Origin: Carposina sasakii
Lineage: Eukaryota > Arthropoda > Insecta > Lepidoptera > Carposinidae
Assembly: GCA_014607495.2 (NCBI GenBank)
Contig: CP053170.1
Span: 5,952,001-6,016,000, forward strand
Direction of reading: 5' to 3'
DNA length: 64,000 nt
Positions within the stretch are counted from its first letter, which is position 1, and the number at the start of each line of letters is the position of its first letter. Position numbers and translations under genes: made by a program. Under the pieces are notes generated by a model, which did no database searches, was not told the origin of the DNA, and worked only from the letters and a program-made list of their open reading frames with translations. Shown here piece after piece: positions 1-11,300 of this stretch.

Positions 1-54
1 AACTAAAGTTTATAAAAGTTGATTTAATAGTACATTATGAGTATTATGACAGAA

Positions 55-158
55 TTGAGCTAAGTTGGTAATTACGCACAAGGCTTGGTTGTAAGTACTA
101 GCCGGAGCTGCGGAGGCGTGTAAAATCCGAGTGCGTAATTAGTAATTACCAAAGCTCA
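55..158. repeat. Small foldback element
   Basis: TTGGTAATTACGCAC (65-79) is repeated inverted near 130-152 with a 7-base duplication of TAATTAC in one arm. It looks like a short MITE. The remainder of 159-650 is AT-rich and I see nothing in it. Confidence 0.5.
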
Positions 159-650
159 CGTGTGTCATACGGTATTTTTAACATTTCTCGTGAATAAAGA
201 ATAAACACCGTAAATAGTTTTACGAATATGTCGAGAAAAATCATAAATCCCGCAAAATCTCTAGTAGACTAAGTTATTTTTTTATCTTACTCAATGGTTT
301 TACCCCTGTAGATGTTATACTAACGATAAGATAAACAAGTTGACTTTTCTTTAAGACAATGACAACCCATTTTTAAATAAATACATAGATAAATTAGAAA
401 ACGTAAATCTACTCGGTATTTCCCTTTATTCCCGGTCGTCCCCACTGGGTATGAGTGGAAAAAAAGTTTCGTTCGTCCCCAGTGGTGACCATTGGAACTT
501 TTTATTTCCCACTTGACAGATCCTAACGAGCAAATAAAGTGATATAACTATAAAAAAATGACATAAAGGTACCTTCAGTTAGCTTATCTGAAGGATCCAG
601 TTTATTATTTATCTTATAAAATTATTTGTAAAGAAAATGGAAAAAATTCT

Positions 651-727
651 TCACCCGAGTGGGAATCGAACCCACGACACCACTGCAAACCGTGCCAGCC
701 GCTATAACCACTAATCCACCGGGTCAA
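651..727 (-). repeat. tRNA-derived SINE-like segment
   Basis: On the minus strand this ~76-nt stretch has an A-box-like TGGATTAGTGG and a perfect B box GGTTCGATTCC, with a partly complementary acceptor-like pair (ACCCGG.../...CGGGTG). It lies in AT-rich DNA with an A-rich flank. The anticodon loop is not standard, so I call a SINE head rather than a functional tRNA. Confidence 0.55.
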
Positions 728-1165
728 TTATTTATTTATCTATTTATTTATTATTCTTTAAACATTGTAAAACTTAAAATTAGGTACAACGTCCCACTAA
801 ACGTAGACAAAGACAGCATCAACTTTATCCTTCAGATAGATAGACTATCTGACCATTGGAAAAATCGGCCTTTATTCGAATACCTACCTAAATAAAATGA
901 CCACGCCATTTTAGAACAAACTTATTTATAATATTATATAGATTAAAGTGTAAAACCGACATAAACTTTTCAAATCTTCTACAAATCTAGTAGTAGAAGT
1001 AAAAACAATTTAATTTAATGTATCGAGAAAACATTACCGAATAGCTTTGCTTATAAATGTTGAATTTGTAATAAAAGTATTATTTTTTATGTAAAAAAAA
1101 AACAAAATTAAAAATTGAAAATATGTACCCTGTGATTGTTTTATTTAAACCGCCATGCATCCTTT

Positions 1166-1434
1166 GACTCAATTTACATCGCCGTGGAATGGAACGGAAG
1201 CGAATTTTTGCAACGAAATCGTATATAGCATGATGAACTTTATATCATCAGCGTCAATTTTCAAATTCCGTTACGTCAAATCATCGGAGAGTTCTCGAGA
1301 ATGCGCGAGGAATCCGCGGAAGACGCGCGACTTTTTTTTAGGCTCGTAGTTTGTTTGTACACCTGACATACAGTTCATTATGCGATGTACAAAAACTTCC
1401 ATTCCGTTCCATTCCGCGGGGTGTAAATTGAGCC
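1166..1434. repeat. MITE with ~30-bp terminal inverted repeats
   Basis: The left end CTCAATTTACATCGCCG and the reverse complement of the right end (CTCAATTTACACCCCGCG) continue into a shared GGAATGGAACGGAA. The open frame inside it is not coding evidence. Confidence 0.65.
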
Positions 1435-2760
1435 TTAACCTACATACTCGTACTGTTTGAGTTACTGCAAGTTATGCTGTCTTTATAAGTACCCAAGTAA
1501 GCATATAAAAACTTTGTAGAACATAGGCATATCCCACTGGCATATCCACCTGATTTCATTTTTCTATGCTTGTATCAAAGCCTTTACTATAAAACTAGTA
1601 TTCTGAATATTGTTAGGGATTGGGGTGTTACGGACGGTTTGCAATCTCTTCATTAAGTACAGAATTCAATTAATAAATTATATGAATAAAAAAATTAAGG
1701 GTACGAGTAGAAGGTTATTAGGTTAGGAAGCTATATTAATTAGAATTAAAAAGTGCGTGAAGTTATAACCTACTGTGGGAGAGAGAAGCGACCCATATAC
1801 AAAGCCACGCCCCTTGTGCATCTTGTGTCCTTTTTCCTCTCGATATCTGCGCACGCGATTACTGACACCTCTTGCAACCTTATGCCATCCTGGTACTCGT
1901 ACTTTGTGGGCATTCCTTTACTAAAATCGCAATTTCTGCGTACGCAACTTTTTGAGTTGTTTGCCTGTTAAACGCGAGCAAGAATCAATTAATTTTATTT
2001 TAGTCCCATACACACATGGTGCTCTATAAAGACGCTAGCTAGATCAAGTTTTCGCGTAGGTATGGTTTCGGGGCACCCAATCCTCGCGCACTACACACCT
2101 TAATATCCTTACGAGTATATTATTAGGTACTATTAGACTATCTTGTAAAAGTCGCATTTAAAAATTCGCTTCCTACAATTTTTACGATCGCATTGTGCAA
2201 GTACGTTAAATGCCGATTATAGTGATAGGTACAGGATAAGAGAACCCTTTAGTATAAGTACCTAGGTATGCAAGAAACTCCAAAGGTCAGTCACCAGCTG
2301 TAGGTATAGATACCTAAGCGAAAATGATAAACGTGTCGATACGTGGTAAGCACATATTTATTTATTTTGAACGGGATTACGATAAAAAATGATTGATTAG
2401 AAATTAAACGGTTTTATGGAAGAGCTCTCTTGTCATACAGTTGTCCGATATAGGAATAGGCATACCTAAGGTACCTAGGCATATTATGAGTAATACCCAA
2501 GGTCTTAGATAAAAATCCCAGCTCATACCTACCTGGTAGCAAGGCTACAAAATGCTATGAAAGTAGCCTAAATTCGAAATCAAATCAAACCTATAGGTAA
2601 TTTTCCGGAATGATTATAGAATATATTATGTAGGTATATGAAGCTCCCTTCTGTTAAACCTGTAGGTATACGAAGTATCTTGATAGAGAAGTAACTACCC
2701 CTACTTAAGGAACCAGGTAACCTGCCTACAGTGCGGTTTTATAACATTACAATAAATTGT
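1435..2760. other. Intergenic, AT-rich, no gene seen
   Basis: The stretch has many short TAGGTAC/ACCTAGG motifs typical of lepidopteran intergenic DNA and one short open frame (1753-1971) without splice or family support. I see nothing else. Confidence 0.5.
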
Positions 2761-2986
2761 GGTAGGTGCTTCTCTTCCCGGGCATACTGTACAAGCCAGT
2801 AGAGGGACAATAGGGTCTTGGTGTTTTGTAGGCGATGGGCTGACCACCTGTCACTACTAACCGAACTTGTACAACTCAACTATACCCTAAAAATTGGTCA
2901 GAAGTGGCACAATGTGGTTCTATCGGCCCTTAGTGCTCTGCCTACTCCGTAAGGGATAAAGGCGTGATTATATGTATGTATGTGGT
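2761..2986 (+). repeat. Repeat family C (SINE-like, ATGTATGT tail)
   Basis: This ~220-bp element begins TTCCCGGGCATACTGTACA, contains GGTCTTGGTGTTTTGTAGGC and ends AAGGGATAAAGGCGTGATTA followed by ATGTATGT. Other copies are near 6176, 13021, 47212, 48290 and 56841. It is probably a SINE or the 3' end of a LINE common in Lepidoptera. Confidence 0.75.
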
Positions 2987-3186
2987 AGGTAGTTATTTGC
3001 AATGTAGATACTGTTATGTTATCTATCCACCTATCTTGTCCACTTTGCTGCTATCAAATCAAATCTCAGAAACTAATTAGTTATAGTTACCTAGGTAGAT
3101 ATACGAAAATAGTCGACATTATCAAATACTTTTGTATGTTACATGGACGTTGAAATAAAATTTTACATTATAAAAAGTTGGAAAAA

Positions 3187-3653
3187 GGATGTTTTTTGGT
3201 TTCCACCCTTAAGGAAGGGTACGTACTCTATACATCAAAGAAAGTAAGTTTATATTGAATTGTATCAGGCGTCACTATTCGGAAGTTCAAATCTCTATTG
3301 AGGGATCGCCCGCCACCAAAAGTATAAAGTTTATGCCAAAAAAAAATACTGGGAAACGATGTAAATTTTTTTGTTTTTTTTTTTAATTACTTGATTGGGC
3401 GAAATTTATAGTGACCAGTGTTTATGCTAGTTTTTTCATAGACAGATATTAATTATTTCTCGTGAAAAAATCTTGCTACACGCGTCAATGTGCATTTATG
3501 CAGAAAAACGCAGTCTATTTACTCAACTTTGGACCCTAATATTTTGGAAACCAGACACTTCCCAGGTATCCAGGCTTCCATGGAGAAAAATGATCGTGAT
3601 GGTGGTGAGATTCCGAAGTTTTCGGGAACGTTGACGACCAAAAATCACCTGTA
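3187..3653 (+). mobile_element. MITE family A, copy 1 (with inserted segment)
   Basis: One of ten copies here of an element with imperfect ends TACAGGATGTTTTTTCGTTG and TACAGGATGATTTTTGGTCG flanked by TA. An internal segment at about 3255-3325 (CGGAAGTTCAAA...CCGCCACCAAAAG) is absent from other copies and resembles a separate repeat near 45030. Confidence 0.75.
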
Positions 3654-3674
3654 TGTTTTATGAAATGAATTTTT

Positions 3675-3752
3675 TTTCACCCGTGTGGGACTCGAACCCA
3701 CGACCTCTCGCATTCCGTGCAGTGCTCTCACCAACTAAGCTACCGGTTCAAT
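3675..3752 (-). repeat. tRNA-derived SINE-like segment
   Basis: Minus-strand sequence has a perfect A box (TAGCTTAGTTGG) and B box (GGTTCGAGTCC), and ACCGGT/ACGGGT acceptor-like ends with one mismatch. The base before the would-be anticodon is not T and there is an A-rich run after it. I interpret it as a SINE head; a degenerate tRNA is the alternative. Confidence 0.55.
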
Positions 3753-4823
3753 TAAAATATACCTACCCACCCACCTGTGTTCCAATATAAAAAGTCGGAT
3801 TCAGCTTTACATATGAAAAGGTAAATACGGTAATACCTACGCTCGAATCAAGTACCTATTGTTAATGAAGACTACCCACTTGCGTTTTTCACAAGCATCT
3901 TTTTCCGTGGGGTAAATATAAAAAAAATTATGCTCCATAACGCTATCATCACGTACTATCCGTCGAAAAGTGGGATCAGCACGAACTTTTGTAAGCTTCG
4001 TAGGTAACTCTATCAACCCACAAGCAAAATGTATGGACATTTGACAAGATTACATTCGCAGTACGGACTGTGCTAGGTTTGTGCTTACCCAAAATCATAA
4101 CATCGTGTTTATTTTACTTACGTGATCTTAAAAAAATCAAGTCATAATCTCAAGAGAAGTCTAAATGGGGACTGCAAAACAAGTTTGTCCGATATAAAAC
4201 AGATAATCAGTTAACCATCGGCAATATCAATACGATGATAGCGAAGGTTGAAAAACCCAGATCTAAGACATTGTACCTACTACCTAAATACATAGATTTG
4301 GGGAAACCCGCAGGGATAACCGACAGCGTTAGGTATAAGGGGGCGTCCTCTCTTAGTAGGTACCGCTTTTTTCCGGGCAAGTTAGATTTCTACTCTGTCT
4401 TAAAAGAAGTTTCTTTAGGATATATGTACACAAGTGAAATAACCACACCTGAAATAAAGTAAAAAATATTGTTTATTATGATCTATAAAATATTACTCGG
4501 CTTTCGCTACGTCAATGATTCTTACCTACAAATACTAAACATGATTCTTAAAACAAACTTTGATACTTAGGTACTATCATAACAGAAAAAAATATATAAA
4601 AATACTTCAGTATTTTGAGATCAAAAAATGACTAATACCTAGTTACTTATTTTTTGTGGAATCACTGTCTATTCCCAACCTTAACATTCAAGCACTTACC
4701 CTAGATTTTTAGTTCTGGGTAAATGATAACAAGTAAGTAGGTACCTAAATGACATAAAAGCTTCTTGGGTAATTTCTCACATAACAATTAAAGTCAATCA
4801 AGAAGCATATCGGCCCCTTGATT
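3753..4823. other. No confident gene; two short open frames
   Basis: A minus-strand open frame at 3837-4040 and a plus-strand one at 4235-4462 have no recognised motif. The first is where a further NSD exon might be expected, but I see neither AWS cysteines nor SET motifs in it. Confidence 0.4.
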
Positions 4824-4921
4824 ACGTAACTTGCAGAAACAGAGCCGTAGCAAGGCGAAAGTGTGACTAACAGACTCAATTTTCGCTGTCGCATTGCTTC
4901 GGCTCTGTACTGCAAATTAGG
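4824..4921. repeat. Palindromic MITE
   Basis: The left arm TTGCAGAAACAGAGCCGTAG and the right arm (reverse complement TTGCAGTACAGAGCCGAAG) extend to GCAAGGCGA/GCAATGCGA, forming a ~30-bp imperfect foldback. Confidence 0.6.
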
Positions 4922-5035
4922 TAAAAGCCCTACGAAAATGCTATTTACTCGTATTTAGATTTATTTTGTTTTCTAGATAATAACATTTTCGGGTAACACC
5001 CTCAGGCCTAAGTCTTTGCTAACATCTCTTTAAAC

Positions 5036-5221
5036 CAGAGGTTCCCAAACTTTTTTACTCATAGACCCCTTTTAAAAGTTAACTGGCTCTGGTAGACCAC
5101 CTACAGGCCTACACCATATACAAATTAATTGTGAACCTCCATTTTTTCACATTAACGTAGACCCCCACCGAGTCTCCTGTGGACCCCTGGGGATCCACCT
5201 GGACCACTTTGGGAACCACTG
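5036..5221. mobile_element. hAT-type MITE, copy 1
   Basis: A 186-bp element with ends CAGAGGTTCCCAAAC and TTTGGGAACCACTG, the CAG-(A/T)-GGTTCCCAAA signature of hAT-derived MITEs. Target duplication is CTTTAAAC (5028-5035) / TTTTAAAC (5222-5229), 7 of 8 identical. It starts 26 nt after the exon 8 donor of the NSD-like gene and is inverted relative to the copy at 7520-7705. Confidence 0.9.
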
Positions 5222-5247
5222 TTTTAAACAAAGCTGATCCTGCCTAC

Positions 5248-5392
5248 GTCAAATAAACCGCGATGTAATCATCGCAGGCCTCCAACACCGCTTGCTTCAA
5301 CATTTCATCTCTAGCCGTTTGTAAAGCTGCCGTGTGGCTTGGCAAGAACAGTGACATTCGGGACGAATCGCCCCATGAGTGGTTTAATGTGC
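5248..5392 (-). CDS. NSD-like exon 8: end of PWWP and following helix
   Basis: After acceptor ttatcttgcag the frame reads TLNHSWGDSSRMSLFLPS, then HTAALQTARDEMLKQAVLEA, completing the PWWP and its C-terminal helical part. The donor gtaggc at 5247 is acceptable but not ideal. Without splicing, the frame would stop at TAG (5244-5246), so an alternative is a short protein ending here. Confidence 0.7.
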
Positions 5393-8300
5393 CTGCAAGA
5401 TAAATACAATAAAAACATGCATCCGTAATATAAGTAAACAACTGACTGGTTAAAAGTGTCACCACTCTCACGACACGACGAATCTAATACTTTAATTACT
5501 TTCAAGAGCATATGCGACAACCCATTTAGGCTCTAGTGCGTTCCAAAGAAAAAAAAACATAAATAGACAAGCACAGAGACAAATCTTCTGTTTCACGCGC
5601 CGGCCTGTGTCGGTATGTCTCTTTCGCACTCATTGAATACAGTACTAGGAATCGTACCAAATTTCGTTTCATTGGAGCGCGATCGCTAGAGCTCCACTCG
5701 ATACATAAGATTACAACTTACTTGAGACGAACGCTTAGACACTATTGTATAAACGTAGTAGAATTGAAAGATAATTATAAATATAGAGAAATATATTGCC
5801 TATGTAATCTTCGTGGGTGGGAGTGCACCGCACCAGCGCTCCTTAGGACGAGCTGCCAGTGGACAAACATACCTACTCTCGAAAATCATAACCATTGCAA
5901 AGTAACTTCTTACCGCGCTATTGAATAAACTACGGACAAATAAAATACGCATACTTATATTATGTCCTTAGTCGAGAACGAGTGGTCTATTAAATTCTTC
6001 TTCTAAACATTTGCCTTTAAAAGCAGGACAACACAAACACCAAAAGCCCACCACCGCTATATGATGAACTTACCAAGTTATATCCTTCTAGGAGTGGTTA
6101 TCCAAATGCAATGCGTTTGTCTAAACAAAAATACTTTATAGCATTATATAATTTTATAAAAAAAACGTGTAATATTACAGCTGCTTTTCCCGGGCATACT
6201 GTACAAGTCAGTAGAGGGACAAGAGGGTCTTGGTGTTTTGTAGGTGATGGGCTGACCACCTGTCACTACTAACCGAACTTGTACATCTCAACTATACCCT
6301 CAGAATTGGTCAGATGTGGCACCATGTAGTTCTATCGGTTCTTGATACTCTGCCTACCCCGTAAGGGATAAAGGCGTGATTATATGTATGTTATCATCAT
6401 GTTCCTGCCCTGTTCCCATTTATTTGGGGTCGGCGCAATATGTACCCTTCCATTCATCCCTATTATCCGTCATCTCATTGCTCACTCCCAGTCCATGCAT
6501 ATCCTCCCTTACGTCCATTCAACACTTCTTTGGTCTACCTCTTCCTTTATATCCATCCACACTCACACACAACGCTCTCTGTAAAATATGCCTTTCATCC
6601 CTTCGCTTTACATGCCCGTACCAAGACAGACGGTTACTTCGTAACTAGTCTGTGATCGGCGGAACTTTCAAACCTCCTCTTATACAGGGTGTAACAAAAG
6701 GGGTATGTTAAGCGCAAAGCTATGTAAATAGACCATTAAAAGGAACCTATCCACAAAATTTCAGACTCGAAATCACATGTTTATTTTTTCAGATAGTATG
6801 GAGAATTCCTAAACAACTCAGGAATGTTCATACAATCTTGAAAAATAAACATGTGATTTCGAGTCTCAGATTCTGGAAATAGGTTCTCTATAGTGGACTG
6901 TTTACATAGCTTTTCGCTTAACATACCCTTTCTGTTACACCCTGTATACTCATTTCTTATTTTATCCATTCTTGAAACTCCACACATCCATCTCAACATT
7001 CTCATCTCGCTTACATGCAGTTAATTTTTATTTATTTATTTAGACACACTTACAGAACATACATTAAGAATTTTCATCAATGTATGTATGTAAATTTTAT
7101 CAACACAGTAATTTAGATAGGTTGATATTTTTTATGTATCAGCTGCCCAAAATTCCCCCCTAGTAAGATCCCTAAGGTCTTCATATCAAAATGATGAAGA
7201 GAAATTGGCGAGAGCACGATATCTCATATTTAAGCGACAAATTGACAGAGCCATGCAATATGTATGTATAAGTAAGTTATGTACATCGCGTGTGATAATA
7301 TAACTTGCTCGCAAAAACATTCAGTCCTGATCCGAGAACGAGTGTATTCCCAACTTCGTTTTTACACGCAAAATACATACATACTTACGTTGTCTAGTTA
7401 TTTTATATAGTGTGTTATAGAATCAATTTATTTTTATCTTTATAGCTCCGTGAATTAAGTTTAAACGTGAGATGTCTCGCTCCCATCAATCTGGCCGGAT
7501 AATGTTCTATGGTGTAGGCCAGTGGTTCCCAAAGTGGTCCAGGTGGACCCCCAGGGGTCCACAGGAGACTCGATGGGGGTCTACGTTGACGTGAAAAAAT
7601 GTTGGTTTTCAATGAACTCGTATGTGGTGTAAGCCTGTAGGGGGTCCACCAGAACCAGTTAACTTTTGAAAGGGGTCTATGAAAAAAAAAGTTTGGGTAC
7701 CTCTGGTGTAGACTTACCGTAGTATCGCAGCGGCCACTGGTTGGCGAGATGTTGTCGGGACAGCAGGCAAGATGGCGTCTGTCCGGGGGACAAGACGCGG
7801 GCTGGCCACCAAGAACACGTACCCAGTTTGTGCCACACCACGTCGTCGTACCTTGGATTACAATTTTACTGTATATAAATATATAAGAGCAGAGGCGGCT
7901 CCTGGTATTTTTGGTGGGCGTTCACGTTTTTTTTTCATATAACCAAGATCCTCACTCTTGTTAAAATTCAGATGACCTAATGAAACACATTAAAGGCAAC
8001 CATCGCGTTCTAACTCGGTCTAAGCGACATCTGGTGGCCGAATACGCACACTACGAATTAATGTGAGCGGCGCTCCAGATAAGGCTAATTCTGTTTCACG
8101 CGCCGGCCTATGTCGGTATGTCTTTTTTGCACTCATTGAAAACTGTACTAGGAATCGTACCAAATTTCGCTTCATTGGAGAGCGATCGCTAGAGCACCAC
8201 TCGATACATAAGATTACAACTTACTTGAGACGAACGCGTAGGTAGACACTATTGTATAAACATAGTAGAATTGAAAGATAATTATAAATATAGAGAAATA

Positions 8301-11300
8301 TAGATTGCCTATGTAATCTTCGTGGGTGGGAGTGCACTGCACGAGCGCTCCTTAGGACGAGCCGCCAGTGTATAATGTATAACAGTGAGTCACGCCTTTT
8401 TCCCAGTGGGGTAGACAAAAATCACGCACCTTGCGCGCGTTGTAATTTGCTTGTCTAACATATCACTCTGACGTTTATAATAAGACTATAGGTAGATAGA
8501 AAGACTAGATAGTTTATAATACCTATTAAGAACGGCACGGAAACATTTCCCATTGGATTAGTTACCGGTAGCTAGATTGTTGTATTTGTGCCGGAAAAGC
8601 GGCGGTAGGTTCACGCCTTAGCACGTGGGACTTAATAGGCTAACCGGTGAAAAGTGGGTGCGTAAATTGCACATTTCTGCCTAACCTTTCAGGGGGCTAA
8701 TGGCCGCGACTATATGTATGTATTTATTCTATATCATAACCCTTAATTTTGCATAGTTGTCAGAAAATTCCTTATTAAACCGACTGATGGAATTACTTAC
8801 CCGACCCTAGGTCCCCACATGCAACTGGGACATAACTGCACGTTCTCCTTATCTTTGCTGACGGTACATATTGTGCGCGTGCTGGATAGTATCTTCTTTA
8901 CTAAGGTCTCGCGTTTTTGAGGCTTCAATGGCGGATTCTTGCGGTCTGGAATTGACATAATGTGGTTTTAAGAATTTTACCCTTGGACGAATAATTATAT
9001 TCACAACACAACTCAATATAGAATAACAATAATTCTATGTAAGTATGTACATAGGTTAAGGGCCGATTTTGCCGATAGTCGAAAGTTGATGCTCTTTCTA
9101 TCTTCACATAAATCAATCACGTAGTGACGTTATTACGCCATAGAGTTATTAGAATCAGTTTTATTGAATAACTGAGTTTTATATAGTATCTGATTATGGA
9201 ACTAACATCCTTTTGCATGGAGTTATGAACCATGAACCAATTACCATGTTGTGACTACACAAAGTGAAGCATTCATAGTAAGCTTTGCAATGATATTCCA
9301 TGGAGTAGGGATGTGTATTGACGCGTTATCCACCCACACAAACAAACCATAGTAAGCTCGGCGCCTACTGGAAAATACGCACACATGCCCAAAGCGCCGC
9401 CATTTCGGTGCTTCAATCTGTGCAGTGACAGCATTACGTCCGTTGTTCTTTATACGTTCATGGGAGTTACATAGTTTCTAAGGTCGCCGATGTTGGCACG
9501 CCTATCAATCACGAGACTGGGGGTGGAAAGGGCTCCTTGACACGGAGGGAATACAGTAGGTGGACCAAAGCGGTAACTAAGTAAACCCAGAACCCAGTCG
9601 GTAGACCACCAACTCATTCAAAGGAACTCTTTACTGGGACGCACTTTAGTTCACGTGGATACTTACGCACGATAGTCAGCAGCCAGTCTTTTCTGCAGGC
9701 AAGATGGAAGGACGAGGGGCAAGCTGGGCACACGCGCAGACGGTCCGTCTTGCCACAGACTATACACCAGGTGGTGTGCAGGGTTATTGGCAGCTTGGAC
9801 TCTGTGGGGGACCGCTGCAAGATGATGAAATAAATATTATAGCCTAGTGACACCTGGGAAGTGTCTGGTTCCCAAGATATTAGGGTTCAAAGTTGAGTAA
9901 ATAGACTGCGTTTTTCTGCATAAATGCACATAGACGCGCGAAGCAAGATTTTCTCACGAGAAATAATTAATATCTGTCTATGAAAAAACTAGCATAAACA
10001 CTGGACACTATAAATTTCGCCCAATCAAGTAGTTACAAATAGTTTAAAAAAAAAATTACAGTTTCCCAGCATTTTTTTCGGCATAAACTTACTTTATTTG
10101 ATGTATAGAGTACATACCCTTCGTTAAGGGTGGCAACGAAAAAACACCTGTCTAGTATGATCATAGGTAACCTACAATGATGATAAGATGAAAGATAAAA
10201 TAAATCTCTTACAGAATGATCAGGTCCATCTCTCTCCACCTGCTTCTGAACATGATTGTACCTCCAGCACTGATGCAAAAAGTTCTCAACTTCTTTCTCA
10301 GTGACAAAACCTTTCAGCGCCATCTCAAATTTGTCTTCCGTACTAGCATCAACATTCCACAGATAATCTAAGCTATCAGCATAATAGTCAACATTCTGCT
10401 GTAAGAGTGAGAAGTACTCATCAAAGATGTTCTCCTTTCCTCTTCTAACAAATGCTTTGAAAGCATTCTCATTGACTCCTTGCTTTAGTGGCATGTGTGT
10501 GAGGTCATACTTGATGTTCAGGTCCGGTTCCTTATGTTTGGTTGGTTTTACATTCATGGGGAGGATGTGTTCTTCTAGAATTTTCCTCTACAACAAAAAA
10601 AAACATATCATTTACCTATTTAGATTTATGTTTCATGTGCTTTAAAGTTTTCAGTTATTAACAGCAAAAACTTTGGCAAGTTTTTGTGAAGCTGTCTCAT
10701 AGCCTAGACCAGCGATTCCCGAAAGGTGGTCCGCGGAACCCTGGGGTTCCGTGAAAGAGCCGCAAGGGTTCCGTAAAAAATATTATCACACATTCTGTGA
10801 CCAACGTTGTTCGCGCGCACCGAAGTAGTTATCAAAGTAGGATTCCGTTAGGAAAAGTATAATCAATTAGGGTTCCTTGGCAAAAAAAAAATTGGGAACC
10901 CCTGGCCTAGACTACCCTCAAAAAATTAATTAAAATATAAACTGGTCAGATTATAATGTAATGGTTCTATGAATATATAGAAATATACTGAAGGAGATGC
11001 AGCTGATATACCTATTCTAGTGAAGGCCCACATCATGATCAGCAGATCAAAAATTATTCTTAATTATAAGTAGGATTGAAAGATGGAGAAGGTATAAAAG
11101 AGGAGGTGGGACTATGAACTGAGTCATGTAGCAATTTTGAGGCCATGACGTCATGATAGGGGCGGAGTTTCAGGGCCAGTGTGTGTAATGCAGTAGCTAT
11201 AACCACACACTTATGCAAGTAGTTTGGCTAGTCACTACAAGGTGGTTTCTATGTAAATGGGCAGGGCTAGTGTTAGGATGCTCCCCTCGTCCCATACTTC

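Noticed and set aside
651..727. Functional tRNA gene on the minus strand (also 3675-3752)
   Set aside because: A and B boxes are good, but anticodon loops are irregular, acceptor stems have mismatches and A-rich flanks follow; SINE heads fit better.
3837..4040. Minus-strand frame considered as the next exon of the NSD-like gene
   Set aside because: No AWS cysteines or SET motifs, and no acceptor and donor pair in the required phase could be found with confidence.
6376..6655. Three overlapping plus-strand frames
   Set aside because: They fall in repeat families C and G that recur elsewhere in the window in both orientations.
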